Assembly: GCA_002010065.2 (NCBI GenBank)
Contig: MTMD02000008.1
Location: 124,001 to 188,000, forward strand
DNA: 64,000 bases
DNA from: Candidatus Pyrohabitans jungbluthii
Lineage (GTDB): Archaea; Hydrothermarchaeota; Hydrothermarchaeia; Hydrothermarchaeales; BMS3B
Direction of reading: 5' to 3'
Part shown: piece after piece, positions 6,999-15,479 of the stretch
How the letters are laid out: the number at the start of each line of letters is the position of its first letter
Numbering within the stretch: the first letter of the stretch is position 1
Notes under the pieces: model-generated
Told to the model about the DNA's origin: nothing
Database searches by the model: none
Seen by the model: the letters and a program-made list of their open reading frames with translations, nothing else
Program-made: the position numbers and the translations under genes

Positions 6999-8030
6999 AT
7001 GGGAGTTCAACTTGGCGACCTGGTGGCGGCGAGGGAGATAAGTTTTGATGAGCTCGCGGGCAAGCGCATAGCCATAGATGCCTTCAACACCCTCTACCAG
7101 TTCCTATCAATCATCCGCCAGCCAACCGGCGAACCCCTGCGCGACTCTCAGGGCAGGGTGACAAGCCACCTCTCAGGCATACTCTACCGTAACGCGAATC
7201 TTATTGAGTTTGGCGTTTTGCCCGTGTACGTGTTTGACGGCGAGCCGCCCAAGCTGAAATCCAAGGTAATTAAAGAGAGAAACCAGCTGAGAGAGCAGGC
7301 TAAACGGGAATGGGAGCGCGCGCTGAAGGAGGAGCGCTACGAAGAGGCGTGGAGTAAGGCTGTGCAGTCTGCGAAGCTCACCGATGCAATGCTCAGCGAT
7401 GCCAAACGCTTGCTCACGCTGCTCGGCATACCATACGTTGAGGCTCCCGCTGAGGGCGAGGCTCAGGCTGCGTACATGGCAAAGCGCGGCGATGTTTTTG
7501 CCGCAGGCAGCCAGGACTACGACTCCCTGCTCTTTGGTTCGCCCCGCCTTGTACGCAACCTCACCATCTCTGGCAAGCGGAAGCTTCCGAGAAAGAAAGC
7601 GTACGTTGATGTGAAGCCTGAGATTATAACCTTGGACGAGGTGCTTCGCAGCCTTGGTGTGAGCCGGGAGCAGTTAATAGACATCGCAATACTCATAGGC
7701 ACAGATTACAACCCCGGTGGAGTCGAAGGCATAGGCCCCAAGAAGGCGTATGCGCTTATTAAAGAGCACGGTAGCGCTGAGCGTGCCCTAGAGGCGAAGG
7801 GGATAGAGGTAGACTTCGACGTGACTGAGATAAGAGAACTTTTCCTAAACCACAAAACCACTGACGATTATAAGCTAGAGTGGCACCCACCTGATAAAGA
7901 GGGTGTGGTCGCCTTTTTATGCGGGGAGAGGGACTTCTCCCGTGAGCGCGTAGAAAAGGCGCTGGAAAAGATGGAGAAGGCTTTAAAGGTCACCCGAGCG
8001 CAGCGCAGCCTGGATTCGTGGTTTAAATAA
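6999..8030 (+). CDS. fen: Flap endonuclease 1
   Basis: FEN1 removes 5' flaps during Okazaki fragment maturation and repair. The 343-residue length, the N-domain start MGVQLGDL and the metal-binding acidic residues (VFDGEPP, EAPAEGEAQAAY, SQDYDSLLFG, IGTDYNPGGVEGIGPKKA with the helix-hairpin-helix) are all typical. The C-terminus QRSLDSWF is a PCNA-interacting PIP box. A TATA-like TTTATAAG about 30 bp before ATG 6999 and the absence of a ribosome site suggest a leaderless transcript. The 3' end overlaps a convergent CBS gene by 8 bp. Confidence 0.97.
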   Translation: MGVQLGDLVAAREISFDELAGKRIAIDAFNTLYQFLSIIRQPTGEPLRDSQGRVTSHLSGILYRNANLIEFGVLPVYVFDGEPPKLKSKVIKERNQLREQAKREWERALKEERYEEAWSKAVQSAKLTDAMLSDAKRLLTLLGIPYVEAPAEGEAQAAYMAKRGDVFAAGSQDYDSLLFGSPRLVRNLTISGKRKLPRKKAYVDVKPEIITLDEVLRSLGVSREQLIDIAILIGTDYNPGGVEGIGPKKAYALIKEHGSAERALEAKGIEVDFDVTEIRELFLNHKTTDDYKLEWHPPDKEGVVAFLCGERDFSRERVEKALEKMEKALKVTRAQRSLDSWFK

Positions 8031-8382
8031 GTTCATGAACGCACAGTACACCTGTGACCTTTCCTCCCTTGCCCCATACAAGCAGGTGTCGCACGCCACT
8101 TATCGCCATGACCTTCATCGCATTTTCCAGTTCGTCGTCTTCATTAATCTGCAGACAGGGGTTTCTTCCCATTACTTCGCAAGGAGTCATCATCTGGTAC
8201 GCTTTTACTTTTGATGTGTCGTTGCCGGAGGCGCGCCATGCGATAATGTCGCTGTCGGTAATTAAGCCAACTATCTCCCCCTTTTCCTTTATAACAACTA
8301 TATCCGAGCGGTTCTTTTTCATTGTCTCAACAACTTCCTCAAAACTCGCTTCGGGGCTCACCTCTGGCAAATCTGTGCGCAT
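8023..8382 (-). CDS. CBS-domain pair protein
   Basis: A 119-residue protein formed of two CBS motifs (about residues 1-55 and 63-119), the second ending VRHLLVWGKGGKVTGVLCVHELI. CBS pairs usually bind adenosyl ligands such as AMP, ATP or SAM and regulate partners; the ligand here is unknown. No ribosome site precedes ATG 8382, and an A/T-rich TATA-like sequence about 25 bp upstream suggests a leaderless message. It is one of several CBS proteins within 5 kb. Confidence 0.8.
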   Translation of the reverse strand: MRTDLPEVSPEASFEEVVETMKKNRSDIVVIKEKGEIVGLITDSDIIAWRASGNDTSKVKAYQMMTPCEVMGRNPCLQINEDDELENAMKVMAISGVRHLLVWGKGGKVTGVLCVHELI

Positions 8383-8404
8383 ATTATCTTTAACCGTTGC
8401 TATT

Positions 8405-8776
8405 TTAATACCCCCTCCTGCCTATTTCACCCCTCAAGCTTCGGAAATCTCTGAATGGTAGCACCCTTCCGGCGCTCATCCCCAGCTTTCTCCAGTGGAC
8501 TATATGGTTTATCTCAGACTTAAGCCAGATAAGGCGTTCCTTCTCGCTTTTCCTGTCCAGCTTCCCCTCCTCCTTCTCTGTATAGAAGTCTTCAAAGGCT
8601 TTCAGATACTCCTTAAGCTCATTATCGTCGGGGTACTTATTCGTCAACTTCTCAAGCTCCTCCTTCACCCCTTTTATGGCTTCGTCGTACCCCTCCTCCT
8701 CATCGATAAACATACCAAAGGCTTCGTCGAGCTTGTTTGCAATCTCCTCCAAAGTGTATGCACTTGCCTTTACCAT
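8405..8776 (-). CDS. Unknown acidic helical protein, 123 residues
   Basis: I do not recognise a family. The product is highly charged and helical (for example EELEKLTNKYPDDNELKEYL) and ends in a basic tail RGEIGRRGY; no membrane segment is seen. The start at 8776 is fixed by an AGGTGG ribosome site; the same frame stays open much further upstream, but that part is antisense to the Hsp20 gene. It lies upstream of the CBS gene on the same strand, 22 bp apart, so the two may form an operon. Confidence 0.6.
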   Translation of the reverse strand: MVKASAYTLEEIANKLDEAFGMFIDEEEGYDEAIKGVKEELEKLTNKYPDDNELKEYLKAFEDFYTEKEEGKLDRKSEKERLIWLKSEINHIVHWRKLGMSAGRVLPFRDFRSLRGEIGRRGY

Positions 8777-8879
8777 TTTCCCACCTGTGTAACTCTTGGC
8801 ATGATGGCTTATTAATATTTCTATGACAGTTATAAAAAAATTAAAAGACGGTAGAAAGATTGTTGAATATTGAAGGGTA

Positions 8880-9392
8880 ATGAAGTGCAAGGGTTGCGGC
8901 GCGGAGTTAAAAGACGACTGGGCTTTTTGCCCACATTGTGGAAGCAAAAACGCGCCCTCCCAACTGCGACACTTAGACGATGCCTTAAATGTTTTTGAAC
9001 AGAGCATCAAGAACATATTCAGCGATGTTGCAAACTTCCCCTTTGGCAAGGGATTTATTGTGGAGATATCCCGGGGTGAGGGTGAACCAAAGGTTTCCAT
9101 AAAGGATTTTGACGACATTTCTGAGGTTTTTAAGAGCAGAAACAGGGTAAATCCACGCGATCCGGAGGTAGTTGAGCCAGAGGTAACGATTGAGCGCAAT
9201 GGGCGATTGATAAAAGTAAGCCTGCCAGGCGTTGAGAATAACGACGACATAGTTGTCAGAAAGCTTGAAAATTCCATAGAAGTACGAGCAAAAGCAGGCA
9301 AAAAGAAGTATTTTACTGTTATACCCGTGAAATATAAAAAGATAGCTGCGAAGATGTTCTCGCAGAATATGCTTGAAATAAAACTCAGATAA
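8880..9392 (+). CDS. Zinc-ribbon protein with C-terminal Hsp20/alpha-crystallin-like domain
   Basis: The 170-residue product opens with a four-cysteine zinc ribbon (CKGCGAELKDDWAFCPHCGS, residues 3-22). It has a linker region and ends with a CS/Hsp20-like beta-sandwich (about residues 95-170, EVTIERNGRLIKVSLPGVEN through EIKLR). Such fusions are suspected chaperone-like proteins; the zinc ribbon could mediate binding to nucleic acid or protein. The start ATG 8880 follows a GAAGGG site. A TATA-like TTATAAAAAA lies about 50 bp upstream. Confidence 0.7.
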   Translation: MKCKGCGAELKDDWAFCPHCGSKNAPSQLRHLDDALNVFEQSIKNIFSDVANFPFGKGFIVEISRGEGEPKVSIKDFDDISEVFKSRNRVNPRDPEVVEPEVTIERNGRLIKVSLPGVENNDDIVVRKLENSIEVRAKAGKKKYFTVIPVKYKKIAAKMFSQNMLEIKLR

Positions 9393-9462
9393 CATCGCCA
9401 TTTCTGACCTGTATAAATTCTTTTACCATGTTATGGCTTCATATGCTCAGTGCTACACCTGT

Positions 9463-9555
9463 GGGGGCATGGTGTAGCGGCTATCATAGCGGGCTCCAGA
9501 CGACACCTAAGGCGGGAGATACCCGCCGACCTGGGTTCGAGTCCCAGTGCCCCCA
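9463..9555 (+). tRNA. trnW: tRNA-Trp (anticodon CCA) with a 21-nt intron at 9500-9520
   Basis: The acceptor arm pairs GGGGGCA with TGCCCCC and the T arm is CTGGG-TTCGAGT-CCCAG. The anticodon stem is GCGGG (9489-9493) with CCCGC (9522-9526) and the anticodon is 9496-9498. The 28-nt gap between the stem arms is explained by an archaeal bulge-helix-bulge: three-nt bulges AGA and ATA flank a 4-bp helix CTCC/GGAG. Cutting after the second base of each bulge removes exactly 9500-9520 and leaves a normal 7-nt loop CTCCAGA. The 3' CCA is not encoded. TATAAA lies about 50 bp upstream. Confidence 0.93.
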
Positions 9556-9566
9556 CTCTTCTTTCT

Positions 9567-10436
9567 CTAAAAGGCTTCAAAAGTATTATTTCCTCCCGAA
9601 CCAACAACACTGGAATTAACCACACTCGCCGTCAAAATCCTGTCCACTACCCCATTGCCGTCCTCGTCTACCTCTACCGCCGTGCCATTTACCCGTATGA
9701 ACTTGTCTATTATCCCATCGTTGTTTTCGTCCTTGAGAGTTATCATTACCCCCTCCAGAATGTAGGTTACACCTGTCAGGTTGCCAGCCTCATAGTGCTC
9801 CTGATATTCAGAGATTTCGCCAGCCAAAGGGATGTACCTTCTTAACTCCGGTATAGAAGTAATCTCGCTGCCCTTAATTTCAGGGGGTAAAAGGAATTTC
9901 TCCAGCTTTGCGTTGACATAGCTTGGGGTGAGGTTCCACCTCCAGGCTAGCGAATAATTGGAGGTTAACGTAGAGGTTTCATTCTTAGAAGGTGCTTCTG
10001 AAAAAGGAGTAATACGCTTTCTGAAAAGCTCTCCATCGCGCCATATTTCGACTATACCCGCTGCAAGGTCATAGATGCCAATCACATCCACAAAGGTGTC
10101 GCTGTCATTGATGTCTATAAACTCCGCCAGAAGCATTCCATCGCTGCTCTCAAATACCCCCCGGTAACCACCATCGTAAGTTTGAGAAATTCCTTTAAAT
10201 TCAGCAATGCGGGACCTGTCTCTTGTGGCTATAGATATATTCTCAAAGCCTGTGCCACTCATGGGTTCTTGGAATAAGATGTAGATATCTGCGGCGTTCC
10301 CATATGTATCGATGATAATATAGTCAAAGTCGGGTCTGCTTGTATTTTCCTCTGCAACCTCTGGTGTCTTAAACATATAAATCGCAGCGATTATAAAAAA
10401 AGCAGCCACTATGGCTATTGCAGGGCGCATTTTCAT
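9567..10436 (-). CDS. Membrane-anchored or secreted protein with EF-hand-like calcium loops
   Basis: I do not recognise the family. Residues 1-25 form a hydrophobic N-terminal anchor or signal (MRPAIAIVAAFFIIAAIYMF), followed by an extracytoplasmic domain rich in beta-strand and with several N-glycosylation sequons (NTS, NIS, NYS, NLT, NNT). Near the C-terminus are two DxNxDG-like calcium loops, DENNDGIID and DEDGNGVVD, spaced like dockerin or EF-hand repeats. The start was taken at ATG 10436, just inside the open frame, so that the hydrophobic segment is N-terminal. A TATA-like TATTTAAAT precedes it. It is divergent from the UspA gene. Confidence 0.65.
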   Translation of the reverse strand: MKMRPAIAIVAAFFIIAAIYMFKTPEVAEENTSRPDFDYIIIDTYGNAADIYILFQEPMSGTGFENISIATRDRSRIAEFKGISQTYDGGYRGVFESSDGMLLAEFIDINDSDTFVDVIGIYDLAAGIVEIWRDGELFRKRITPFSEAPSKNETSTLTSNYSLAWRWNLTPSYVNAKLEKFLLPPEIKGSEITSIPELRRYIPLAGEISEYQEHYEAGNLTGVTYILEGVMITLKDENNDGIIDKFIRVNGTAVEVDEDGNGVVDRILTASVVNSSVVGSGGNNTFEAF

Positions 10437-10510
10437 GTGTCCTTCTTCAAGGCCAAAATTTAAATACTTTTTCTGCAAACACTACTACAGATGGGGGAAT
10501 AGAAATAAAA

Positions 10511-10969
10511 GTGCTCATGTGTACCGATGGCTCGAGGTTTGCGGAAGAAGCGATAGAGCAGGCTGGCTACCTCCTGAAGCACATCAATCCCGAGGTTACT
10601 ATCCTCCGCGTTATACCCAATTTCGAGGAGGAGTACAGGGAGTACAACGAATACTTCGAGGTTTTCAGGGACGACATTCACAGGCTTAGAAAGCTTGGAA
10701 CACCTAAGGCTGTGACCAGGTCGCTTGAGGCAGGTGTGAAGATTCTGGAGAAGTATGGGATAAAGGCAAACACAAAGGTGCGCAAAGGCAGAGCCGCCGA
10801 CGAAATAATAAAAGAGATAGAAGAGGGCGACTATAACCTGGTTGTCCTCGCCTCCTACGGCAAGGGTATAAGCAAGTTCATGCTGGGCAGCGTCTCTCGA
10901 GAGGTGGTCCACCGCTCTGAGATACCTGTGCTTGTGATTAAAAGTAAAGAAGGCAGGACGATGTTTTAG
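10511..10969 (+). CDS. Universal stress protein (UspA family)
   Basis: A UspA-fold nucleotide-binding protein. It begins VLMCTDGSRFAEEAIEQA, and the C-terminal ATP-binding signature GKGISKFMLGSVSREVVHRSEIPVLVI is intact, so it is probably of the ATP-binding type. GTG 10511 is preferred because the family begins at this point and a GGGGG run lies about 11 nt upstream; the longer open frame adds residues unlike the family. It is followed by a CBS protein 9 bp later, suggesting an energy- or stress-sensing unit. Confidence 0.85.
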   Translation: MLMCTDGSRFAEEAIEQAGYLLKHINPEVTILRVIPNFEEEYREYNEYFEVFRDDIHRLRKLGTPKAVTRSLEAGVKILEKYGIKANTKVRKGRAADEIIKEIEEGDYNLVVLASYGKGISKFMLGSVSREVVHRSEIPVLVIKSKEGRTMF

Positions 10970-10978
10970 GTGATGGCG

Positions 10979-11371
10979 ATGAAGGAGCTTGCGCAGCTAA
11001 AAGCTGAAGACATTATGCTTCCTGCCGAGAAGGTGATAACAGTTTCGCCGGAAGATAAGGTTGCACTGGCAGACCTCATAATGACGCGCTCAAGCGTGGG
11101 CAGTCTGCCCGTGGTCGAAGGTGAGAAGATACTGGGCATACTCACGCAGCGCGATATAATGCTTGCGAAAACCTTTCAAGTAGGCGGCCTACCTGTGCGC
11201 GACCTCATGACCAAGCGTTTGATAGTTGTTAGCAGAGATGCGCCCCTCAAAGAGGTTCTCCGCCTGATGATAGAAAACAAAATAGAGCGCCTGCCTGTGG
11301 TAGAAGATGGAAAATTCCTCGGGCTTATTGTCCATGGAAGAATACTCAAGGAGCTTTACCGCCGCCTTTAA
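10979..11371 (+). CDS. CBS-domain pair protein
   Basis: Two CBS motifs fill the roughly 130 residues: the first around AEDIMLPAEKVITVSPEDKV through ILTQRDIM, the second around VRDLMTKRLIVVSRD through RILKEL. The likely role is adenosyl-ligand sensing for a partner protein. ATG 10979 is four bases after AGGTGAT; GTG 10970 and ATG 10973 are in-frame alternatives inside the ribosome site. It is adjacent to uspA and ends 4 bp into a convergent PRC-barrel gene. Confidence 0.82.
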   Translation: MKELAQLKAEDIMLPAEKVITVSPEDKVALADLIMTRSSVGSLPVVEGEKILGILTQRDIMLAKTFQVGGLPVRDLMTKRLIVVSRDAPLKEVLRLMIENKIERLPVVEDGKFLGLIVHGRILKELYRRL

Positions 11372-11640
11372 GGCGCTGCTCTTGCGGTATAAACTATGTT
11401 CTTTAAGATTACTATGTCCCCCACAGCCTTTACCGCCATATAGGGCACATTTACCCCTTTAGCTTTATCTACTCCCACCCTCTTCCAGAAGCTCTCCTCC
11501 ACATTGCTCACAAGTATGCCGAGCACCTTGCCTGTCTCCGGGTCGATAACTACATCTTCAACAGTCCCCACATGTGCCCCATCTTCGGTGAAAACTTCCT
11601 TACCAGTGATTTCACTCAACCTCGAAACCAAGGGAACCAC
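11368..11640 (-). CDS. PRC-barrel domain protein
   Basis: A 90-residue stand-alone PRC barrel (SRLSEITGKEVFTEDGAHVGTVEDVVID through VVILKN). In archaea these small proteins are common; some are now linked with cell division (CdpB family), others with RNA metabolism. The GTG at 11640 overlaps a GAGGTGG site, so TTG 11631 is a possible alternative start. It is convergent with the CBS gene and divergent from the site-2 protease. Confidence 0.8.
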   Translation of the reverse strand: MVPLVSRLSEITGKEVFTEDGAHVGTVEDVVIDPETGKVLGILVSNVEESFWKRVGVDKAKGVNVPYMAVKAVGDIVILKNIVYTARAAP

Positions 11641-11720
11641 CTCATCAACATGTAAATGGTAGATATGAGACGATGCATATATAAAGCTAATGATGTGTAG
11701 TTTAATAAAAAGTTTGGGGC

Positions 11721-12812
11721 ATGGTTATGAAGGACAACTACAAAATGGGTAACATTTTGGGAATTCCCTTGGAGCTACATGTATCCTTTCTCCTCCTTCT
11801 CCTCTTTTTCTTCATATACAGCGCCCTCACCCTTAATCCGGGACCATTTATCTACATAGTGATGCTATTCGCCACCGTTACCCTGCACGAGTTGAGTCAT
11901 TCGCTGGTAGCGCGGCGCTACGGAATTAAAATCACAAAAATAACCCTCCTCCCCTTTGGCGGAATCGCATCGATGGAGGAGATACCAAAAGATCCAAAGA
12001 AGGAGTTTGCCATAGCCATCGCAGGCCCTGGATTTAATTTCATCGTGGGGGCTCTGAGCCTCGTTGCTATCGCAGCCTTTAGCGATGTGAGCAGGATTTT
12101 CCCTTTCTTTGAGTTCAAAATGGAGAGCCTCATCGACCTGCTGCTGGTGTTCTTCAAGGTGAACCTCCTTCTTGGCGCCTTTAACCTCTTCATCCCAGCG
12201 CTGCCAATGGATGGCGGGCGGGTCTTCCGCTCCCTCTTAGCCTTCAAGCTGGGATTTCCCGCAGCCACAGAAATTGCCACCGGCATAGCGAAGCTCATAG
12301 CGATTTTCATGGCTCTCACTGGCGTGCTCCTCCCCAACCTCTGGCTGATTTTCATCGCCTTCTTTGTGTACATCGGCGCAACGCAAGAAGGCGAGGTGTC
12401 GCGAATAAACTTCATGCTCGCGGGCTTAAAGGTTAAAGACCTGATGAGCACAAAGGTCGTGACTGTTAACAAGGACATAACCCTGGAGGAATTCGCTGAC
12501 ATCCTCTTTGAGAAGAAGCACATGGGCTACCCCGTGGTGGAGGGAAATAGGCTCGTGGGGATAATTACCTTCAGCGACCTGTCGCGGGTGCCTAGAGAGG
12601 AGTGGAGCATAAAGCGCGTTGGCGATGTCATGACGAAGAGGCTTATAACCATAGGTCAAGACGAAGATGCCTTTGAGGCTTTTATTCGCATGGCACGTGC
12701 CGGCGTTGGCAGGCTTCTTGTAGTGGAGGGCGAGAGGCTGGTGGGAATTATCTCTAGGACAGACTTACTGCGCACCCTTGAAATAATGCGCCTCATGAGG
12801 TTTCAGAGATGA
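11721..12812 (+). CDS. Site-2-protease (M50) family membrane protease with C-terminal CBS pair
   Basis: An integral membrane zinc metalloprotease of the S2P/SpoIVFB class. The zinc motif HELSH is at residues 56-60 within a membrane helix, and the third ligand lies in PMDGG (162-166). Around six transmembrane segments occupy residues 18-220. Residues about 235-355 form two CBS motifs, the arrangement seen in SpoIVFB-like proteases gated by ATP or another adenosyl ligand. The substrate is unknown. The stop overlaps the NnrD/E start as ATGA, so the two are translationally coupled. Confidence 0.9.
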   Translation: MVMKDNYKMGNILGIPLELHVSFLLLLLFFFIYSALTLNPGPFIYIVMLFATVTLHELSHSLVARRYGIKITKITLLPFGGIASMEEIPKDPKKEFAIAIAGPGFNFIVGALSLVAIAAFSDVSRIFPFFEFKMESLIDLLLVFFKVNLLLGAFNLFIPALPMDGGRVFRSLLAFKLGFPAATEIATGIAKLIAIFMALTGVLLPNLWLIFIAFFVYIGATQEGEVSRINFMLAGLKVKDLMSTKVVTVNKDITLEEFADILFEKKHMGYPVVEGNRLVGIITFSDLSRVPREEWSIKRVGDVMTKRLITIGQDEDAFEAFIRMARAGVGRLLVVEGERLVGIISRTDLLRTLEIMRLMRFQR

Positions 12813-14254
12813 AGGTGCTCACAGCGAAGGAGTTGAAAATCCTGGATATAAACAGCGCCTGGTTGGGCGTGCCGGCGGAAGAGCTAATGGAGAATGCCGG
12901 CAGAGCGGTGGCAGAGGAGCTGGCGAAGAGGGTAGAAGTTAAGGATAAGCGCGTACTGGTGCTCTGCGGCACGGGCAACAATGGTGGCGATGGTTTAGTG
13001 ACCGCGCGCTACCTTGCTCAAAAGGGCGCTAAGGTAGTGGTGATGCTCCTCGGTGAACCTAAAAGCAGAGAGGCTAAGCAGAAGCTGGCGATGGTTAAGA
13101 AGCTTGGAGTTAGGGTGAAACGTCTGAAAAAGCAAAGCTTTGACGCCGAGATAATCGTGGATGCCCTGCTTGGCACTGGAATAAAAGGCGAGGTCCGCGA
13201 GCCCTACCGCAGCGTAATAGAGGAGGTAAATAAAAGCGATGCCTTTAAGGTTTCTGTGGACATGCCTTCAGGGCTTAACGAAGCCGGCGAGGGCTACTGT
13301 GTCACCCCAGACCTTGTGGTCACCTTCCATGCGCTGAAGCCGGGCTTGGAACGCTTTAACACAGTCGTGAGGGACATAGGGATACCTGATAAAGCCGCCA
13401 CCCACGTAGGCGCCGGAGATGTGGTGGTCAACCTCCCGGAGAGGAGAAGGGAAGCTCACAAGGGCGACTACGGGCAAGTGTTAATCATCGGAGGTGGCTC
13501 TGAGTATCACGGCGCCCCTCTGCTGAGCGCACTGGCGGCGCTTAATGCCGGAGCCGACCTAGTTTACCTTGCAGTGCCAGAACTCAATTTTGAGGTTTCG
13601 CGCAGCTTCATGCCAGATTTTATAATCAAACCATACAGGGGCGAGTATTTCTCTATGGAAGCTATTCCAGTGATTGAAGAACTTCTTGCGCGGGCTACTT
13701 GTGTGCTCCTTGGCCCTGGGCTGGGAGTTAAAGAAGAAACAGTCAAAGCGGTGGTTGAGGTTCTGAAGCGTTGCTCAAAGCCCTGCGTTGTGGACGCGGA
13801 CGCGCTGAAGGCGCTAAGGGATGAGCTTCCCATCCAGGGGTCAGAACTTGTGCTCACACCCCATGCGGGCGAGTTTTACACCCTCACCGGTGAGCGTCTT
13901 CCTTCACAGCTTGAAGAGAAGGTCGAGGTGATGAGACGGTGGAGCAGGCAACTTGAAAGCGTCATCCTCCTTAAAGGGAGCGTGGACATAATCTCCTCGC
14001 CAAGGGGCAAAGTAAAGCTCAACGAAACAGGCAACCCGGGCATGACCGTTGGCGGCACCGGAGATGTTCTCTCTGGCTTAGTCGCTGGTTTAATAGCTCA
14101 AGGGCTAAGCGCCTACGACGCAGCCTGCTGCGCCGCATTTATAAATGGCTACGCTGGCGATATGCTTCTGGAAGAGAAGGGCTACGCTTTCACCGCAAGC
14201 GATTTGGCGGCGCAGATTCCCTACGCGATTAAGGATATTTTAGATTTCATTTAA
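12809..14254 (+). CDS. nnr: Bifunctional NAD(P)HX epimerase and ADP-dependent NAD(P)HX dehydratase
   Basis: This enzyme repairs hydrated NADH and NADPH. The N-terminal epimerase (YjeF_N; about residues 1-210) has the GTGNNGGDG loop. The C-terminal ribokinase-like dehydratase (about 220-481) has GGGSEYHGAPLLSALAALNAG, LLGPGLG and NPGMTVGGTGDVLSG. The 481-residue length fits the fused form. It overlaps the S2P gene by 4 bp. Hydrated cofactors form faster at high temperature, which fits a thermophile, although the enzyme is nearly universal. Confidence 0.93.
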   Translation: MKVLTAKELKILDINSAWLGVPAEELMENAGRAVAEELAKRVEVKDKRVLVLCGTGNNGGDGLVTARYLAQKGAKVVVMLLGEPKSREAKQKLAMVKKLGVRVKRLKKQSFDAEIIVDALLGTGIKGEVREPYRSVIEEVNKSDAFKVSVDMPSGLNEAGEGYCVTPDLVVTFHALKPGLERFNTVVRDIGIPDKAATHVGAGDVVVNLPERRREAHKGDYGQVLIIGGGSEYHGAPLLSALAALNAGADLVYLAVPELNFEVSRSFMPDFIIKPYRGEYFSMEAIPVIEELLARATCVLLGPGLGVKEETVKAVVEVLKRCSKPCVVDADALKALRDELPIQGSELVLTPHAGEFYTLTGERLPSQLEEKVEVMRRWSRQLESVILLKGSVDIISSPRGKVKLNETGNPGMTVGGTGDVLSGLVAGLIAQGLSAYDAACCAAFINGYAGDMLLEEKGYAFTASDLAAQIPYAIKDILDFI

Positions 14255-14302
14255 ATGGTTATCTATCCTCCCTGATAAGGTATTTATAAAGGAGGTATCT
14301 GT

Positions 14303-14842
14303 ATGACGGATGTGGTTATAGAGAATGTAGTTGCCTCAACCTCTCTGGGACAGAAATTTGACCTAGGGTTAATAACTGTCAATCTTGACCGCGTGGAGTA
14401 TGAGCCCGAGCAGTTCCCTGGACTTGTGTATCACCTCGACGAGCCCAAGGCTGCGGCGCTGATTTTTGGTTCTGGTAAGATTGTCTGTACGGGAGCGAAG
14501 AGCATTGAAGAGGCACACCTTGCCATAAAGAAGATAATTGAGAAGATAAGGGAGGCGGGGATAGAGATAAACTCCGAGCCTGAGGTTGTGATACAGAACG
14601 TTGTTGCGACTGCCAACCTGAATGCTGAGCTTAATCTTGATGCAATTGCAATAGCTCTTGACAATACTGAGTATGAGCCCGAGCAGTTCCCTGGCTTAGT
14701 GTACAGGATGCAGGACCCCAAGGTGGTGCTGCTTCTTTTCGGCTCAGGCAAAATTGTGTGCACTGGTGCAAAGAGTGTAGAAGATGCGAAGCGCGCCACT
14801 GAAAATGTAAAGGCTACTCTAAAAGAGCTGGGACTGCTGTAG
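14303..14842 (+). CDS. tbp: TATA-box-binding protein
   Basis: TBP binds promoter TATA boxes and nucleates archaeal RNA polymerase assembly with TFB. The 179-residue saddle consists of two direct repeats: EYEPEQFPGLVYHL and FGSGKIVCTGAKSIEEA in the first half, and EYEPEQFPGLVYRM and FGSGKIVCTGAKSVEDA in the second. The strong AAAGGAGGT site precedes ATG 14303. It is followed 10 bp later by aIF2-beta, so a basal transcription gene and a translation gene probably share a transcript. Confidence 0.97.
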   Translation: MTDVVIENVVASTSLGQKFDLGLITVNLDRVEYEPEQFPGLVYHLDEPKAAALIFGSGKIVCTGAKSIEEAHLAIKKIIEKIREAGIEINSEPEVVIQNVVATANLNAELNLDAIAIALDNTEYEPEQFPGLVYRMQDPKVVLLLFGSGKIVCTGAKSVEDAKRATENVKATLKELGLL

Positions 14843-14852
14843 GGGTTGTGGA

Positions 14853-15479
14853 ATGGAGTACGACTACGAAAAGCTCCTTGAAAAGGCATACGAGGAGCTT
14901 CCGGAGAAGGTAAAGGAGCATAAGCGCTTTGAAATACCTCAAATAGCCTCGATTGTCCAGGGAAAGATTACTGTAGTGCAGAACCTAGTTGAGGTAGCGA
15001 AGCTGATAAACCGCCCCCCTGAGATGCTGGTGAAGTATTTACTAAGGGAGCTGGGTACCGCAGGTAGTTTAGAGGGTCAGTACCTCATAATGAAGGGGCA
15101 GTTCCGCCAGCCCCAGATTCAGGAGAAGTTTGAAGCCTTCCTCGCCCAGTACGTCCTGTGCCCTGAGTGCGGTCGCCCTGACACGCGGATAATCAAAGAG
15201 GACAGGATTACCCTGCTCAAGTGCGAAGCCTGCGGCTCCAGGCACCCTCTGAGCGCTATTCGCACCGCATCTGTGCCAAAGCGCAGCACAAAGCCTGAGG
15301 TGGGTGAGGAAATTACAGTGCAGATTACCCAGACAGGAAAGCATGGCGACGGCGTTGCAAAGCTAGGGGAGTATATAATATACGTGAGTGGTGCCCGTGA
15401 GGGACAGAGGGTTAAGGCGAGAATCACAGGCGTGCAGGGCACGCGGATTTTTGCAACCGCCATAGAGGTACTCAGGTGA
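14853..15479 (+). CDS. Translation initiation factor 2 subunit beta with C-terminal TRAM domain
   Basis: aIF2-beta forms the heterotrimer that delivers initiator tRNA to the small ribosomal subunit. Residues 1-135 are the normal archaeal beta subunit, ending in a CPECG...CEACGS zinc ribbon. A TRAM domain (about residues 145-208, GEEITVQITQTGKHGDGVAKL through IFATAIEVL) follows, a nucleic-acid-binding module. Most archaeal beta subunits stop at about 140 residues; the fusion is known in some euryarchaeal lineages. It lies directly between tbp and a HAD hydrolase. Confidence 0.93.
   Translation: MEYDYEKLLEKAYEELPEKVKEHKRFEIPQIASIVQGKITVVQNLVEVAKLINRPPEMLVKYLLRELGTAGSLEGQYLIMKGQFRQPQIQEKFEAFLAQYVLCPECGRPDTRIIKEDRITLLKCEACGSRHPLSAIRTASVPKRSTKPEVGEEITVQITQTGKHGDGVAKLGEYIIYVSGAREGQRVKARITGVQGTRIFATAIEVLR

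Noticed and set aside
8777-9301. Long N-terminal extension of the minus-strand helical protein
   Set aside because: The frame stays open through the Hsp20-like gene on the opposite strand, but the residues lack the charged helical pattern of the real part and a clear ribosome site sits at 8776.
9450-9845. Plus-strand frame running through the tRNA-Trp gene
   Set aside because: It overlaps the tRNA and the oppositely oriented EF-hand-like protein gene.
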